NCBI RefSeq assembly: GCF_009757775.1
Contig: NZ_RHLK01000007.1
Span: forward strand, 61,897 to 125,896
DNA: 64,000 nucleotides
Reading direction: 5' to 3'
DNA from: Paenibacillus lutrae
GTDB lineage: Bacteria > Bacillota > Bacilli > Paenibacillales > NBRC-103111
In this document: piece after piece, positions 1 to 8,737 of the stretch
How positions within the stretch are numbered: position 1 is the first letter of the stretch
Layout: the number at the start of each line of letters is the position of its first letter
Made by a program: the position numbers and the translations under genes
Notes under the pieces: generated by a model
The model's database searches: none
What the model was told of the DNA's origin: nothing
Seen by the model: only the letters and a program-made list of their open reading frames with translations

Positions 1-978
1 GGTATCCACGATATCTCCGAACGGAGTATTGTGCATCATCGTGAGCACTGTCTGCGTATTTCCTACGCAGCTGGACAGGAGCGAGCGCATGTGTTCAAAA
101 GATACCGGATTGCGCTTTTGCGGCATGATCGAGGAGATTTGCACGTAGGGATCGGCTACCCGCAGCACGCCGAACTCCTGTGTGCACCACAGGAGGAAAT
201 CCTGCGAAGCGCGCCCGAGGTTAATCCCCGCAAGCTGCACGGCTGCTGCGATTTCACCGACGTAATCGGCACCTCCGATGGCGTCATAGGAATTATACAC
301 CAGCTCGTCAAAGCCGAGCAGTTCCTGTATTCTCTCGCGGGATATCTTGAATCCCGATGTCGTCAGCGCCGCCGCTCCCATGCTGCTGCGGTTGCAGTTC
401 GCGTAAGCCGCCTGCAGGCGGCGGATATCGCGGTCCAGCGAATCAGCTACGGCCATGATATAGTGGGCCAGTGTGGTCGGCTGCGCCTGCTGGGTGTGCG
501 TATAGCCGATCATCAGTGTGTCCGCATGCTCCTCGGCAAATGTCAGCAGTTGGCTTTTGAGCGCCAGACCTCCCCGGATCGTTGTCTGAAGCTTCTCCCG
601 GAGCACGATCCGGTAGATGGCTATTCCCATATCGTTACGGCTGCGGGCCAGATGTAAATTCCCAGCAATGTCTCCAGCCGCTTCCAGCAATTCACTTTCC
701 ACCTGGAAAAATAAATCCTCAAACTGCCCGGTGTATTCACACTGGCGGAGTTTCTCCAAATCCAGTCCGCGGATCGCACTCCCTATTTGCTTGGCTTGTT
801 CACTGGTAACAAGTCCCTGATCCTTGAGCATGATGAGATGTGCTTTGTTGATCGCCATCATCGGCGGGAGCAAGCTTGTTTTCGCTTCATTAAAAGCCGG
901 TTTCAGTACCGCCTCTGTATAGGTAAGGCCCGGAAATAGACCGCCTTCCTCCTGTAAAATCTGGTCACGGCTTCTCAT
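1..978 (-). CDS. Argininosuccinate-lyase-family enzyme (3' end outside window)
   Basis: Partial: 326 codons from ATG at 978, open through base 1. Family marks seen are 'HLARSRNDM' near residue 110 (the ASL 'ARSRND' motif) and the flexible substrate loop 'SSIMPQKRNPVSFEH' near residues 283-297, the signature of the fumarase/aspartase superfamily. Members are cytoplasmic tetramers that cleave C-N bonds and release fumarate. The start is chosen for 'GGGAGG' nine bases upstream. It is the last visible gene of the minus-strand run that includes an ABC importer, a deacetylase and a creatininase-like amidase, and lies 28 bp after the latter. That setting argues for a catabolic lyase rather than biosynthetic ArgH, which normally sits beside argG. 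This is inference: the two cannot be separated by motif alone. Confidence 0.85.
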   Translation of the reverse strand, partial: MRSRDQILQEEGGLFPGLTYTEAVLKPAFNEAKTSLLPPMMAINKAHLIMLKDQGLVTSEQAKQIGSAIRGLDLEKLRQCEYTGQFEDLFFQVESELLEAAGDIAGNLHLARSRNDMGIAIYRIVLREKLQTTIRGGLALKSQLLTFAEEHADTLMIGYTHTQQAQPTTLAHYIMAVADSLDRDIRRLQAAYANCNRSSMGAAALTTSGFKISRERIQELLGFDELVYNSYDAIGGADYVGEIAAAVQLAGINLGRASQDFLLWCTQEFGVLRVADPYVQISSIMPQKRNPVSFEHMRSLLSSCVGNTQTVLTMMHNTPFGDIVDT

Positions 979-1006
979 GTTGTCCATCCTCCCATATGAT
1001 TTTTTT

Positions 1007-1771
1007 CTAAGAATCTCCTGACTCCGTTATATCTTGACTGGACAGCCAGCTTGCAATGAGCCTGTTCATATTCGCTGTCACCTCTGCGGCAATCCATTCC
1101 CCGGTCTCCAGCGAGATCTGTTGAATATTTCCCGTATAGCCGTCCCAGCCCCGGGGGGTTCCTTCTACCAGAACATAGGGCAACTCGGACAAAGCATCCG
1201 GCGGGGTAAGTTCACGATCTCCCTTGCGGACTTCTACCAGATCGGGGCGCAAAGCTTTGAGAGCGGACATTTCATAGGGGCCTCCATGACCTCTTCCTGT
1301 AGTCCCTTGAAAAAATCCGAGCTTTTCCGGAGCATCCACGGCAGCCATCTGCCACCAGTTGATCAGGAGAAAGCTTGCATCTTTCCAGCGGGCCGTTACT
1401 TGTTCCGCAGCAGTACGGGCGGCACCCATATTGCCGTCATGGGCGTTCAGGAGTACAATCCGTTGAATTCCACAGCGGCATATACCGTCCAGCACAGCCT
1501 CCAGATACCGGTGAAAAACCGGAAGATCGATGGTGATGGTTCCCGGATAGGAGCTGGTCTTGCCCGGACATGCGCTGTAAGGCACTGCCGGATATATAAG
1601 CGGTTTTAGACTCGGATCAATCCTTTGGGCAAAGCCCTGTGCCAGATAAAGATCTGTGCCAAGCGGAGAGTGCGGCCCGTGGTATTCCAGGCTTCCGAAC
1701 GGGACGACGGCAAATGCCGCTTCCCCGAACTGCTTCTTCGCATCGCGTCCATGTACTTCTCCGGCCAGCAT
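1007..1771 (-). CDS. Creatininase-family amidohydrolase
   Basis: About 254 aa. The creatininase-fold metal-site pattern is visible: 'SLEYHGPHSPLGTD' gives Glu29, His31 and Asp40, followed by 'LLNAHDGN' near residue 113 and 'GHGGPYEMS' near residue 170. The family comprises Zn/Mn-dependent enzymes that hydrolyse cyclic or linear amides (creatininase, formamide hydrolases, mycofactocin peptidase, inosose hydrolase). An in-frame GTG at 1780 is possible, but ATG at 1771 sits at better spacing behind 'AGAGGTGAGG'. It lies between the secreted deacetylase gene and the lyase gene in the same run. The actual amide substrate cannot be read from sequence. Confidence 0.85.
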   Translation of the reverse strand: MLAGEVHGRDAKKQFGEAAFAVVPFGSLEYHGPHSPLGTDLYLAQGFAQRIDPSLKPLIYPAVPYSACPGKTSSYPGTITIDLPVFHRYLEAVLDGICRCGIQRIVLLNAHDGNMGAARTAAEQVTARWKDASFLLINWWQMAAVDAPEKLGFFQGTTGRGHGGPYEMSALKALRPDLVEVRKGDRELTPPDALSELPYVLVEGTPRGWDGYTGNIQQISLETGEWIAAEVTANMNRLIASWLSSQDITESGDS

Positions 1772-1892
1772 GACCCTCACCTCTTTTTAGACTAGAAAGG
1801 AGGATCGGAAGATCCTCCCGTTCTGATTTTTTCCTTCTATAATAAAGATTCCAAAATAGATACTCCAAACCCGCTGAATCTGCGGGACAGTC

Positions 1893-4445
1893 TTACTGCT
1901 TCAAGCTGATCATGTTGACGAACATCCGGATGGAGCCCGGAACCAGACTCGGCATTTCACGATACCAGACGAGCGAGCTGTACGTGTACGTCCCTTTGCC
2001 GTAATTCGCGGACAGGAACGTGCCTGTAAATTCTTTCTCACCCGGATCTCCGTTAGAGATGAGTTCGGTATACTCCTTGCCCCATTCAGCCGGATTGTAA
2101 GCCGAACGGTCCTGAATCCAGTTCTGCCAGTCGGCATCCGTAATTTTGTTCGGCGTGTTGAAAATAGGATGTTCCGGCGCGAGCATCGTGACCTTGGAAT
2201 TCTCGTCGGTCACCCTCCACTGGATAAGCGGGGTGCCGATCTTGATCGGATACGGTGCCAGATCCGGCGACCATTTATCCTCCGGCTTGTGGTACTGCAC
2301 AACCAGATTCCCGCCATTCTTCGCGTAATCGAGCAGGCGCTGATTGCTTGGAATCAACTCCGGCCGGAATGCATACGCCCGGATGCCCAGAACTATCGTG
2401 TCGTACTGCGACAGGTCTCCGAATTGGATGGCTTTGGCATCAAGATTCGTTACGTTAATGCCCACCTGGCGCAGCACGGCATCAATGTTATCAAAGCCGC
2501 TTGATACATAACCGACTTTAAGATCTTTGGCCACATTGAGGTCAAAAGCTTCGATGGCGAGGTTCGCCGGTTTCACATAATAAGTCGTGCCAAGATGCGG
2601 ATACGTGATTACCTGGACGGTACGGCTGCTATCGGTCCCGTTCTCCTTGGCAACCGCAGCAATGTTAACTTTGCCGGGTTTCACGGTTTTAGGCGCTTTA
2701 ACGCTGAATTCAATCGCTTTCGTTTCATTCTTGGCCGCAAAGCTTACTTCCCGGGAAGCAGGCTCGACCGTCCAGCCCTCGGGAGCTTGGAGCGAAACCG
2801 TTGTTTTCGATGCTCCGGGAGCATAGCTGCGCGCGGTTACTTTGACTGAGACGGCCTCTTCAGGCTTAAGAGTGTTAAACACAGCCGCTTCCGGGCTCAA
2901 AGTCAAGGATGTTGCCGGAAGAACCGCAACGGCATTATCCGCAGACGCATGTACCGCTGCCTGAGTGCCATAGGCTGTGTATGTAACGTCAGCGCTGAGG
3001 AGCGGCGGGGCATACGGATTGAAGTCAGCGGATTTAGCCGGAACCGTTACTTCATATTCCGCCTTGGCGGTTTCGTTGTAGCCCAGCTTTTTAAAGGTGA
3101 CTTCTCCGGCAGGTTTAGCTGTCCATCCATCCGGAACATTCAGTTTGAGTGCAAGATCCGACAGGCCTACACGGCCGCCGCTGTGCGCGGTTACGGCTAC
3201 TTTCACCTTCTGTCCGGCAACCAGTTCTCCGGTCTCGGGTTTGACCTTTACGGTAACGGAAGACGCTTCCTGGCTGGCTTTATCCAGTTGTCCCGTCTTG
3301 ACGCTCAATCTGTGGAGCAGATCCGTTTTGACGGAAGCTTCGAGCGAAGACTTCTGCACATTACCGATAGCCGCTCTTACATCCGCTTTCATTTCATGAA
3401 CCTCACGGGCTACTTTGACGAAGTTCGGATAGGCCGCGACGACTTCATCCGCATCCTTCTGGAGTGCTTTGAGGTCCTTTACGATTTTGTTGTCTTTGCC
3501 TTTGGTATCCAGCTCCTGAGCCAAATCCGCAAAGGTAAAGGAAATGCCTTTGAAGAAGGATTCCGATTGGGCTTCCTTGCTGCTCTCCGCTCCATTTAAG
3601 CCGGCCAGCTTATAGTAAGCGTCTTTGGGGCCTTCATCTACATGGCGCCCCATTCCCTGGCTCTTATGCATAAAGCGGGACTCTTCACCCAGCTGCACAT
3701 AAGATGCGCCATAGATTTCACTGTAGTCGCCTGTCGGCAGAGCTACGCTGTAGTCTTTATCGTTGGCGGGCAAATACAGCTTCTTCGGCTGCCAGACTGC
3801 CAGCCCTTCTTTCAATTGCTCCGGAAAAATAGCCGGATTGCCCGCATCTTTAAACGCTCGGACGGTCAGTACGTTGATAGCCCGGTGATGGCCGTGGGTA
3901 GACTCTTCGTTCAGGAATGCCGGGATGAGCACGTCCGGCCTCTTCTCACGGATTTCACGGATCAACCGCTGATACGCGGTCGTTTCGCCCCATTTCTTAA
4001 GCGTTTCTTCAGGACTTTTGGAGAAACCGAAATCATAAATCGCATCGTCAAGCTTGGTGCTGAGATTCGCTAAGGTAACATTCGTAATCTTGGAGGCTTC
4101 CTGCAGTTCGCGGGTACGTATGATGCCCAGTGCATTGCCGAGTTCGCTGCCGATTTCGTTCTGCCCGCCTTCTCCGCGGTTGGCGATGACACTGTAGGTG
4201 TCTACACCCTGTCCGAGAGAGACATACGCAAGTGCAGCACTGTGCTCGTCATCGGGGTGCGCCCCCGTATTCATGGCACTGGCGACTGTGGTAAGCGGCT
4301 TGATCGATTTCCACAGGTCGACGACTCCCCTGTCGGCTGCTGCGGGTTGCGGGAGCGCCGGCACGGCAAGTGTTCCTACAACCGTCACAGAGACTACTGC
4401 TGTCACCCATTTCTTCATCCATCTGCTTGCATTTGTTCGATTCAA
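1893..4445 (-). CDS. Secreted PIG-L/LmbE-family deacetylase with NEW3-like domains
   Basis: About 850 aa from a TTG start at 4445 behind 'AAGGAGGAG'; the open frame further upstream has no ribosome site and looks non-coding. Residues about 10-37 form a signal peptide ending near 'PAAAD'. The zinc motif 'AHPDDEH' is at residues 62-68, with a further His cluster 'STHGHHRA' near residue 187: the PIG-L N-acetyl-sugar deacetylase pattern. A helical linker follows, then two beta-rich modules resembling NEW3/NPCBM-associated domains (about residues 380-590), then a C-terminal amidotransferase-like domain. It probably acts outside the membrane on an N-acylated sugar or glycan. It follows the ABC permease gene across a strong hairpin. 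Confidence 0.85.
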   Translation of the reverse strand: MNRTNASRWMKKWVTAVVSVTVVGTLAVPALPQPAAADRGVVDLWKSIKPLTTVASAMNTGAHPDDEHSAALAYVSLGQGVDTYSVIANRGEGGQNEIGSELGNALGIIRTRELQEASKITNVTLANLSTKLDDAIYDFGFSKSPEETLKKWGETTAYQRLIREIREKRPDVLIPAFLNEESTHGHHRAINVLTVRAFKDAGNPAIFPEQLKEGLAVWQPKKLYLPANDKDYSVALPTGDYSEIYGASYVQLGEESRFMHKSQGMGRHVDEGPKDAYYKLAGLNGAESSKEAQSESFFKGISFTFADLAQELDTKGKDNKIVKDLKALQKDADEVVAAYPNFVKVAREVHEMKADVRAAIGNVQKSSLEASVKTDLLHRLSVKTGQLDKASQEASSVTVKVKPETGELVAGQKVKVAVTAHSGGRVGLSDLALKLNVPDGWTAKPAGEVTFKKLGYNETAKAEYEVTVPAKSADFNPYAPPLLSADVTYTAYGTQAAVHASADNAVAVLPATSLTLSPEAAVFNTLKPEEAVSVKVTARSYAPGASKTTVSLQAPEGWTVEPASREVSFAAKNETKAIEFSVKAPKTVKPGKVNIAAVAKENGTDSSRTVQVITYPHLGTTYYVKPANLAIEAFDLNVAKDLKVGYVSSGFDNIDAVLRQVGINVTNLDAKAIQFGDLSQYDTIVLGIRAYAFRPELIPSNQRLLDYAKNGGNLVVQYHKPEDKWSPDLAPYPIKIGTPLIQWRVTDENSKVTMLAPEHPIFNTPNKITDADWQNWIQDRSAYNPAEWGKEYTELISNGDPGEKEFTGTFLSANYGKGTYTYSSLVWYREMPSLVPGSIRMFVNMISLKQ

Positions 4446-4508
4446 TCGCTTCTCCTCCTTGACGCAAAAGTGGCGGCAGGAATAGAATCCTCTCCTGCCT
4501 TTATCAGC

Positions 4509-4554
4509 ATCGGGGCAGGCGTTCGTCCCGTATGAACATGACGCCCGCCCCGAT
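4509..4554 (-). other. Strong intercistronic hairpin
   Basis: Arms 4509-4522 and 4541-4554 pair over 14 bp with one wobble and are very G+C rich; no U-run follows. It lies between the permease and deacetylase genes. It fits an RNA 3'-end stabiliser or partial terminator that would lower deacetylase expression relative to the transporter. Confidence 0.6.
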
Positions 4555-4573
4555 AATGAACGGTAGGCGTGGG

Positions 4574-6316
4574 TCAGATCGCCGATCCGGCATTGCCGCC
4601 GGTCAGCTTCCGGGAAACAAAGAGAACGAGAATAATCATCACAATCTGCAGGACGCCGTAAGCGCAAGCTGTACCGAATTCAAAAGCGTACATCCGCTGG
4701 AATATTTCAACCGACATTGGTGTCGTGTTACTCGTGTACAAAAGAATGGAAGCGACGAATTCCCCCAGCCCTTCCACCAGAGCCAGCAGCGTACCTGCCA
4801 GGATGCCGCTGAGTGCCATCGGAAAGACGATCCGCCGGAAGCTGTACCACCAGGAGGCGCCAAGGTTACGCGCCGCCTCCTCAACGGAACTGTCCATCTG
4901 CATCAGGGTCGAGGAAGTCGACCGGAAAATCAGCGGCAGATGACGGACGAAATAGGCGAGCGGCAGAATCCAGAAGCTGCCGATCAGCACCTGATTGAAC
5001 GAGAACACGTTCGGTTCGCTGAACGCGGTGATCAGATTCACCGCGACGACTGTACCGGGCAGTGCCCACGGAAGCATAATCAGGATGTCCAGCATCGTTT
5101 TACCTTTGAATTTCATGCGTACCATGGCGTAAGCCGCAGCAACACCGAAGAGAAGGTTCCCAATCGTGGCCACGATGCTCATCTGGAAGCTGTTTACAAT
5201 CGGGCGCCATGTTTTCTTATCCGTAAACAAATCGATATAGTGCTGGAATGTATATTCAGGCGGCAGGACCTGGACCGTCCAGGTGCTGTCCTCCGAGAAG
5301 GAGAGCAGCACGATAACGAGAATCGGCAGCATCAGAACAATCGTAGCGATGAAAGAAAGCACCATGGTCGTGTATTTACCGGCCTTGCTTTTGACCTCCG
5401 TCCGGTGAACGCTGACGCCTTTGCTCATGTTCTGATAATTACGCGCATTCTGATACCAGCGCATCGCGATAAGGAACACGATCGACACGATCGACAGCAG
5501 CGTAGATTGGGTCGCCGCCATATCCAGATCGCCGTTTGTCCGGGACAAATAGATCTGCATGGTCATCGTCCGGTCAATTCCGAAGACCAGCGGCGCCGTA
5601 TACGAAGCCATCGAGATCATGAACACCAGCAGGGAAGCCGCAATGATCGCCGGGGTCAGCATCGGCAGAATGACTCTCCTCCAGATGAGGATTCTTCCCG
5701 CTCCGAGATTAGCGGCCGCTTCTTCCAGCGAAGGGTCCAGTCCTTTGATCGCCGAGGATGCCGTCATATAGAAATAGGTGTACATCGTGAACGTGTGAAC
5801 CACAATAACACCCCATATTCCTTTCAGGGCAAAAGGCGCATGATCCAGCTCGAACAGCTTCTGCAGCGCCCGGGGGAAGATCCCGCTGTCTCCATACAAG
5901 AAGGAAAAGGACAAAACGCCAATCAGCGGAGGCAGTGCCATAGGAACGATAGCCAGCACGGACAAAATTTTGCGTCCGGGAAACTCGTACCGCTCCAGCA
6001 GGAACGCCATCGTAACTCCTACGATACCGCAGGAAATTACACTCAAGATCGAAATGTACACACTGTTCCATAAGGCTTCCAGATTAGAGGTATGCTCCAG
6101 ACTGAAAAACCTGGCATAATTTTTGACAGAGAAGATCCCTTCCATTTTCACACTCTGCAGGAAAGTCTGGAAGAACGGATAAATGACATAAGCAAGCAGA
6201 ATCAGAAATAAAGGTGCAATGAGGACGTAAACAAATTTCGGTGACGTTGTCATGGATGTCCACCGGCTGTTCGGACGGATGACCGGCGGCCGTTTAGTCT
6301 GCTTATTCGTTTGCAC
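4574..6316 (-). CDS. Iron-type ABC transporter permease, two fused domains
   Basis: 580 aa, GTG start with 'GGAGGATGAGCT' just upstream. It has two tandem permease modules of about 270 aa, each with roughly six hydrophobic helices and its own EAA loop: 'EEAAANLGAGRILIWRR' in the first half and 'EEAARNLGASWWYSFRR' in the second. This is the FbpB/ThiP layout used by ferric-iron, thiamine and 2-aminoethylphosphonate importers. It starts 13 bp after the ATPase gene, so the two are surely cotranscribed. The ligand cannot be assigned from the permease. The neighbouring hydrolases suggest an organic compound rather than bare iron. Confidence 0.9.
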   Translation of the reverse strand: MQTNKQTKRPPVIRPNSRWTSMTTSPKFVYVLIAPLFLILLAYVIYPFFQTFLQSVKMEGIFSVKNYARFFSLEHTSNLEALWNSVYISILSVISCGIVGVTMAFLLERYEFPGRKILSVLAIVPMALPPLIGVLSFSFLYGDSGIFPRALQKLFELDHAPFALKGIWGVIVVHTFTMYTYFYMTASSAIKGLDPSLEEAAANLGAGRILIWRRVILPMLTPAIIAASLLVFMISMASYTAPLVFGIDRTMTMQIYLSRTNGDLDMAATQSTLLSIVSIVFLIAMRWYQNARNYQNMSKGVSVHRTEVKSKAGKYTTMVLSFIATIVLMLPILVIVLLSFSEDSTWTVQVLPPEYTFQHYIDLFTDKKTWRPIVNSFQMSIVATIGNLLFGVAAAYAMVRMKFKGKTMLDILIMLPWALPGTVVAVNLITAFSEPNVFSFNQVLIGSFWILPLAYFVRHLPLIFRSTSSTLMQMDSSVEEAARNLGASWWYSFRRIVFPMALSGILAGTLLALVEGLGEFVASILLYTSNTTPMSVEIFQRMYAFEFGTACAYGVLQIVMIILVLFVSRKLTGGNAGSAI

Positions 6317-6329
6317 AGCTCATCCTCCT

Positions 6330-7412
6330 TTACTCTACGAAATAGACGCTTTCCTTCGGAATCGCAAACAGAATATCTTCATCCCGGCCTCGCATACGCT
6401 GACCCGGCCCGATAAACATCGCTTTGATCGGCATACTGCCAATCTGCGCGACATAATTGACGCTGACGCCCGTAAATTCGGACATGACTACCTTGGCGGC
6501 CAAGACATTCTCTTGTCCCCGTTCTTCGGCCCGTGCTTCGCGGATCGATTCAGGCCGGACAGACACCGTCACCTGACCTCCCACGGACAGACGGCACTCC
6601 GGCGATGCATTCTCCGCGAAGCCTGTAACCAGACTTCCAGAGCCGGTGCGGACGTGGACGGTGCCGCCTTCGACACGCTCGACCGTTCCTTCCCACAGGT
6701 TCGATTCACCGATAAAAGAAGCAACGAAGCGGTTGAGCGGCTTGTTGTAAATATCATGAGGCGTGCCGACCTGCTGTACGACGCCATCCTTCATGACCAT
6801 AATCCGGTCGGACATCGACATGGCTTCCGCCTGGTCATGTGTAACGTAGATCGTGGTTATGCCGAGTTCGAGCTGCAGGCGCTTAATCTCTAAGCGCGTT
6901 TCTTCCCTCAGTTTGGCATCCAGATTCGACAGCGGTTCATCCAGGAGGAGAATATTCGGTTCGATCACCAAAGCGCGTGCCAGCGCAACGCGCTGCTGCT
7001 GTCCGCCGGACAACTGATCGATCCGGCGGTCGCCGTAGCCGTCCAGATGAACGAGCTTCTGGGCGCGCGCTACCTTCTCTCTGATTTCCGCTTTGGACTG
7101 TTTGCGGACTTGGAGACCGAAAGCAATATTCTCAGAGACCGTCATATGCGGGAATAAAGCGTAATTCTGGAACACCATTCCGGTGTTGCGCTTGTTCGGA
7201 GGCGTAAACGTCACGTTATTCTCACCGAACATAATGCGTCCCTCCGTCGGATAGTAGAATCCGGCGATCATTCGCAGCGTGGTCGTTTTGCCGCAGCCAC
7301 TCGGTCCGAGAAAGGTGAAGAATTCACCGGGTTTAATGTGGATATCGACATTTTCTACTCCGCGTGCTCCGCCAAATTGCTTGCTGACTTTATCCAGCCT
7401 GACTTCTATCAA
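6330..7412 (-). CDS. ABC transporter ATP-binding protein (FbpC/PotA type)
   Basis: 360 aa. Walker A 'GPSGCGKTT' near residue 37, signature 'LSGGQQQRVALARAL' near 137, Walker B 'ILLLDEPLSNLDAKLRE' near 156, H-loop 'YVTHDQAEAMS', then a C-terminal TOBE-type beta domain from about residue 240. This is the standard layout of the importer ATPase family CUT1/FeT/POPT. The start is TTG with 'GGGAGG' seven bases upstream. It would energise the adjacent fused permease. A hairpin and an A+T-rich inverted repeat separate it from the binding-protein gene. Confidence 0.92.
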   Translation of the reverse strand: MIEVRLDKVSKQFGGARGVENVDIHIKPGEFFTFLGPSGCGKTTTLRMIAGFYYPTEGRIMFGENNVTFTPPNKRNTGMVFQNYALFPHMTVSENIAFGLQVRKQSKAEIREKVARAQKLVHLDGYGDRRIDQLSGGQQQRVALARALVIEPNILLLDEPLSNLDAKLREETRLEIKRLQLELGITTIYVTHDQAEAMSMSDRIMVMKDGVVQQVGTPHDIYNKPLNRFVASFIGESNLWEGTVERVEGGTVHVRTGSGSLVTGFAENASPECRLSVGGQVTVSVRPESIREARAEERGQENVLAAKVVMSEFTGVSVNYVAQIGSMPIKAMFIGPGQRMRGRDEDILFAIPKESVYFVE

Positions 7413-7455
7413 TGGAATCCCTCCCCAAAATTAAGCCTTTACTGCTATCCGTCAC

Positions 7456-7492
7456 TTAGTTAAAAGTATTTAATATAATTAATAATACTAAA
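7456..7492. promoter_or_regulatory. Candidate ROK operator before the ATPase gene
   Basis: An A+T-rich inverted repeat: TTAGT at 7456-7460 and ACTAA at 7487-7491, with nested arms AGTATT/AATACT. It resembles the TTAGTT...AACTAA operators of ROK/XylR repressors and the repeat upstream of the ROK gene in this window. Assignment is by similarity only. Confidence 0.4.
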
Positions 7493-7519
7493 CTTATCTG
7501 TAAACTTGGTTTAAAGAGG

Positions 7520-7544
7520 ATCGGGTGGTGCTGTCCCACCCGAT
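7520..7544 (-). terminator. Intercistronic hairpin after the binding-protein gene
   Basis: Arms ATCGGGTGG and CCACCCGAT close a short loop and are followed on the minus strand by only a weak T-run. It is likely a partial terminator or mRNA stabiliser that lets binding protein be made in excess of ATPase and permease, as is common in importer operons. Confidence 0.5.
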
Positions 7545-7606
7545 TCGCTCGTAAACCTTTTACTTATGTGCCAAGACGGTTTTTCATGCTACCCGCTTAA
7601 GCTTGC

Positions 7607-8689
7607 TTACTTCTTGTTTTTCCCCTTGATGTTCTCATCCCAATACTGCATCCATTCTTTTTCTTTCGAAGCGAGAACCTTCCAGTCCAGCTGAAGCGGT
7701 TTGGTGTCCAATCCTTTCAGCCAAGCCGGGAACTCATCCTTGTTAATATCCGTCCGGGTCGGGATCTGGAACAACGACTCGGATTTCTTTTTCAGCTCGT
7801 CTTTATCGAACAGGAACTCATAGAATTTCTTAGCGTTCTCCATATTCTTGGCGCCTTTGACGATCCCGACGGCATCCACTAGAATAGGTGCGCCGCTGGC
7901 CGGATAAATATAGTCAAACGGCTGTTTTTTCATTTCCTTTTGAATCAGAATATCCTGTAAGTTCCACAGGGACAAAGTGCCTTCCTGACGGGCCAGTTTC
8001 AGATAAAGGTTGGTCGGGTCTTGAGTATACTCTTTCGTATTCGCATCCAGCTTCTTCAGCCAGTCATACCCTTTCTGAGGGTCGGCCGGGTCCTGACGAT
8101 AAATCATCGAAGAATAAATGGTGCGCATCGTACCGGACGCAAGCACGCCGCGGATCAGCAGCTTATCTTTATATTTGGGATCCAGAAGTTCATCCCAGTC
8201 TTTAGGAGCATCTTCTTTCTTGAGTGCTTGAGAGTTGTACATAATGACTTCCGGCAGAAGCATTTCCCCGTACCAGCGGTCCTGGGCATCTTTGTTCTCC
8301 GCCGCCACATTTGCCGCGAAAGTCGGCTTGTAGGTCTCCAGAAGCCCTTCTTCAGCCCCCGTTATAAAAGAAGACTGGGTGCCTCCCCACCAGAAGTCTG
8401 CCTGGGGATTCGTTTTCTCACCGCGGATACGCTCCAGCACCTGCTGGGCTCCCATCGTCATCACTTCGACTTCGATGCCCGGGTTTTTCTCTTTGAATCT
8501 CGGCAGAATTTCATCCACCACGTTCTTGTCACGGGCCGTGTAAATCACGAGTTTCTTAGATCCGCCTGCATCTGCCCCGCTGCCGCCTTCCGCTGCGGGC
8601 TTAGTATCGCCGCCTCCGCAAGCCGATAATCCCAAAGCCATTGCCGCAATCAGGGTTAAACTGGTCCACTTGGTCAACTTCTTTTTCAC
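7607..8689 (-). CDS. ABC transporter solute-binding lipoprotein (iron/phosphonate type)
   Basis: 360 aa, GTG start behind 'GGGGGAG'. A lipoprotein signal ends in 'LGLSAC', with Cys24 as lipid anchor, then a Gly/Ala/Ser-rich tether. The mature part begins 'KLVIYTARDKNVVDEILP', typical of the FbpA/PhnS/PotD binding proteins (type II fold). The Tyr pair that grips ferric iron in true FbpA is not evident, so an organic or chelated ligand is plausible. It is the first transporter gene after the ROK regulator (48 bp gap), so the module reads regulator, receptor, ATPase, permease. Confidence 0.9.
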   Translation of the reverse strand: MKKKLTKWTSLTLIAAMALGLSACGGGDTKPAAEGGSGADAGGSKKLVIYTARDKNVVDEILPRFKEKNPGIEVEVMTMGAQQVLERIRGEKTNPQADFWWGGTQSSFITGAEEGLLETYKPTFAANVAAENKDAQDRWYGEMLLPEVIMYNSQALKKEDAPKDWDELLDPKYKDKLLIRGVLASGTMRTIYSSMIYRQDPADPQKGYDWLKKLDANTKEYTQDPTNLYLKLARQEGTLSLWNLQDILIQKEMKKQPFDYIYPASGAPILVDAVGIVKGAKNMENAKKFYEFLFDKDELKKKSESLFQIPTRTDINKDEFPAWLKGLDTKPLQLDWKVLASKEKEWMQYWDENIKGKNKK

Positions 8690-8737
8690 TTGAACTCCCC
8701 CTAATCTAAAATATATCGTTTAATCCGCTCCAGTTAG

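Noticed and set aside
4532..6073. 513-codon plus-strand frame
   Set aside because: It is antisense to the ABC permease, whose helices, EAA loops and start site are clear; composition is His/Arg/Gln-rich as expected for a shadow frame.
7607..8689. Calling the binding protein a true ferric-iron FbpA
   Set aside because: The iron-gripping Tyr pair is not evident and the operon encodes hydrolases, so only the broader family is assigned.
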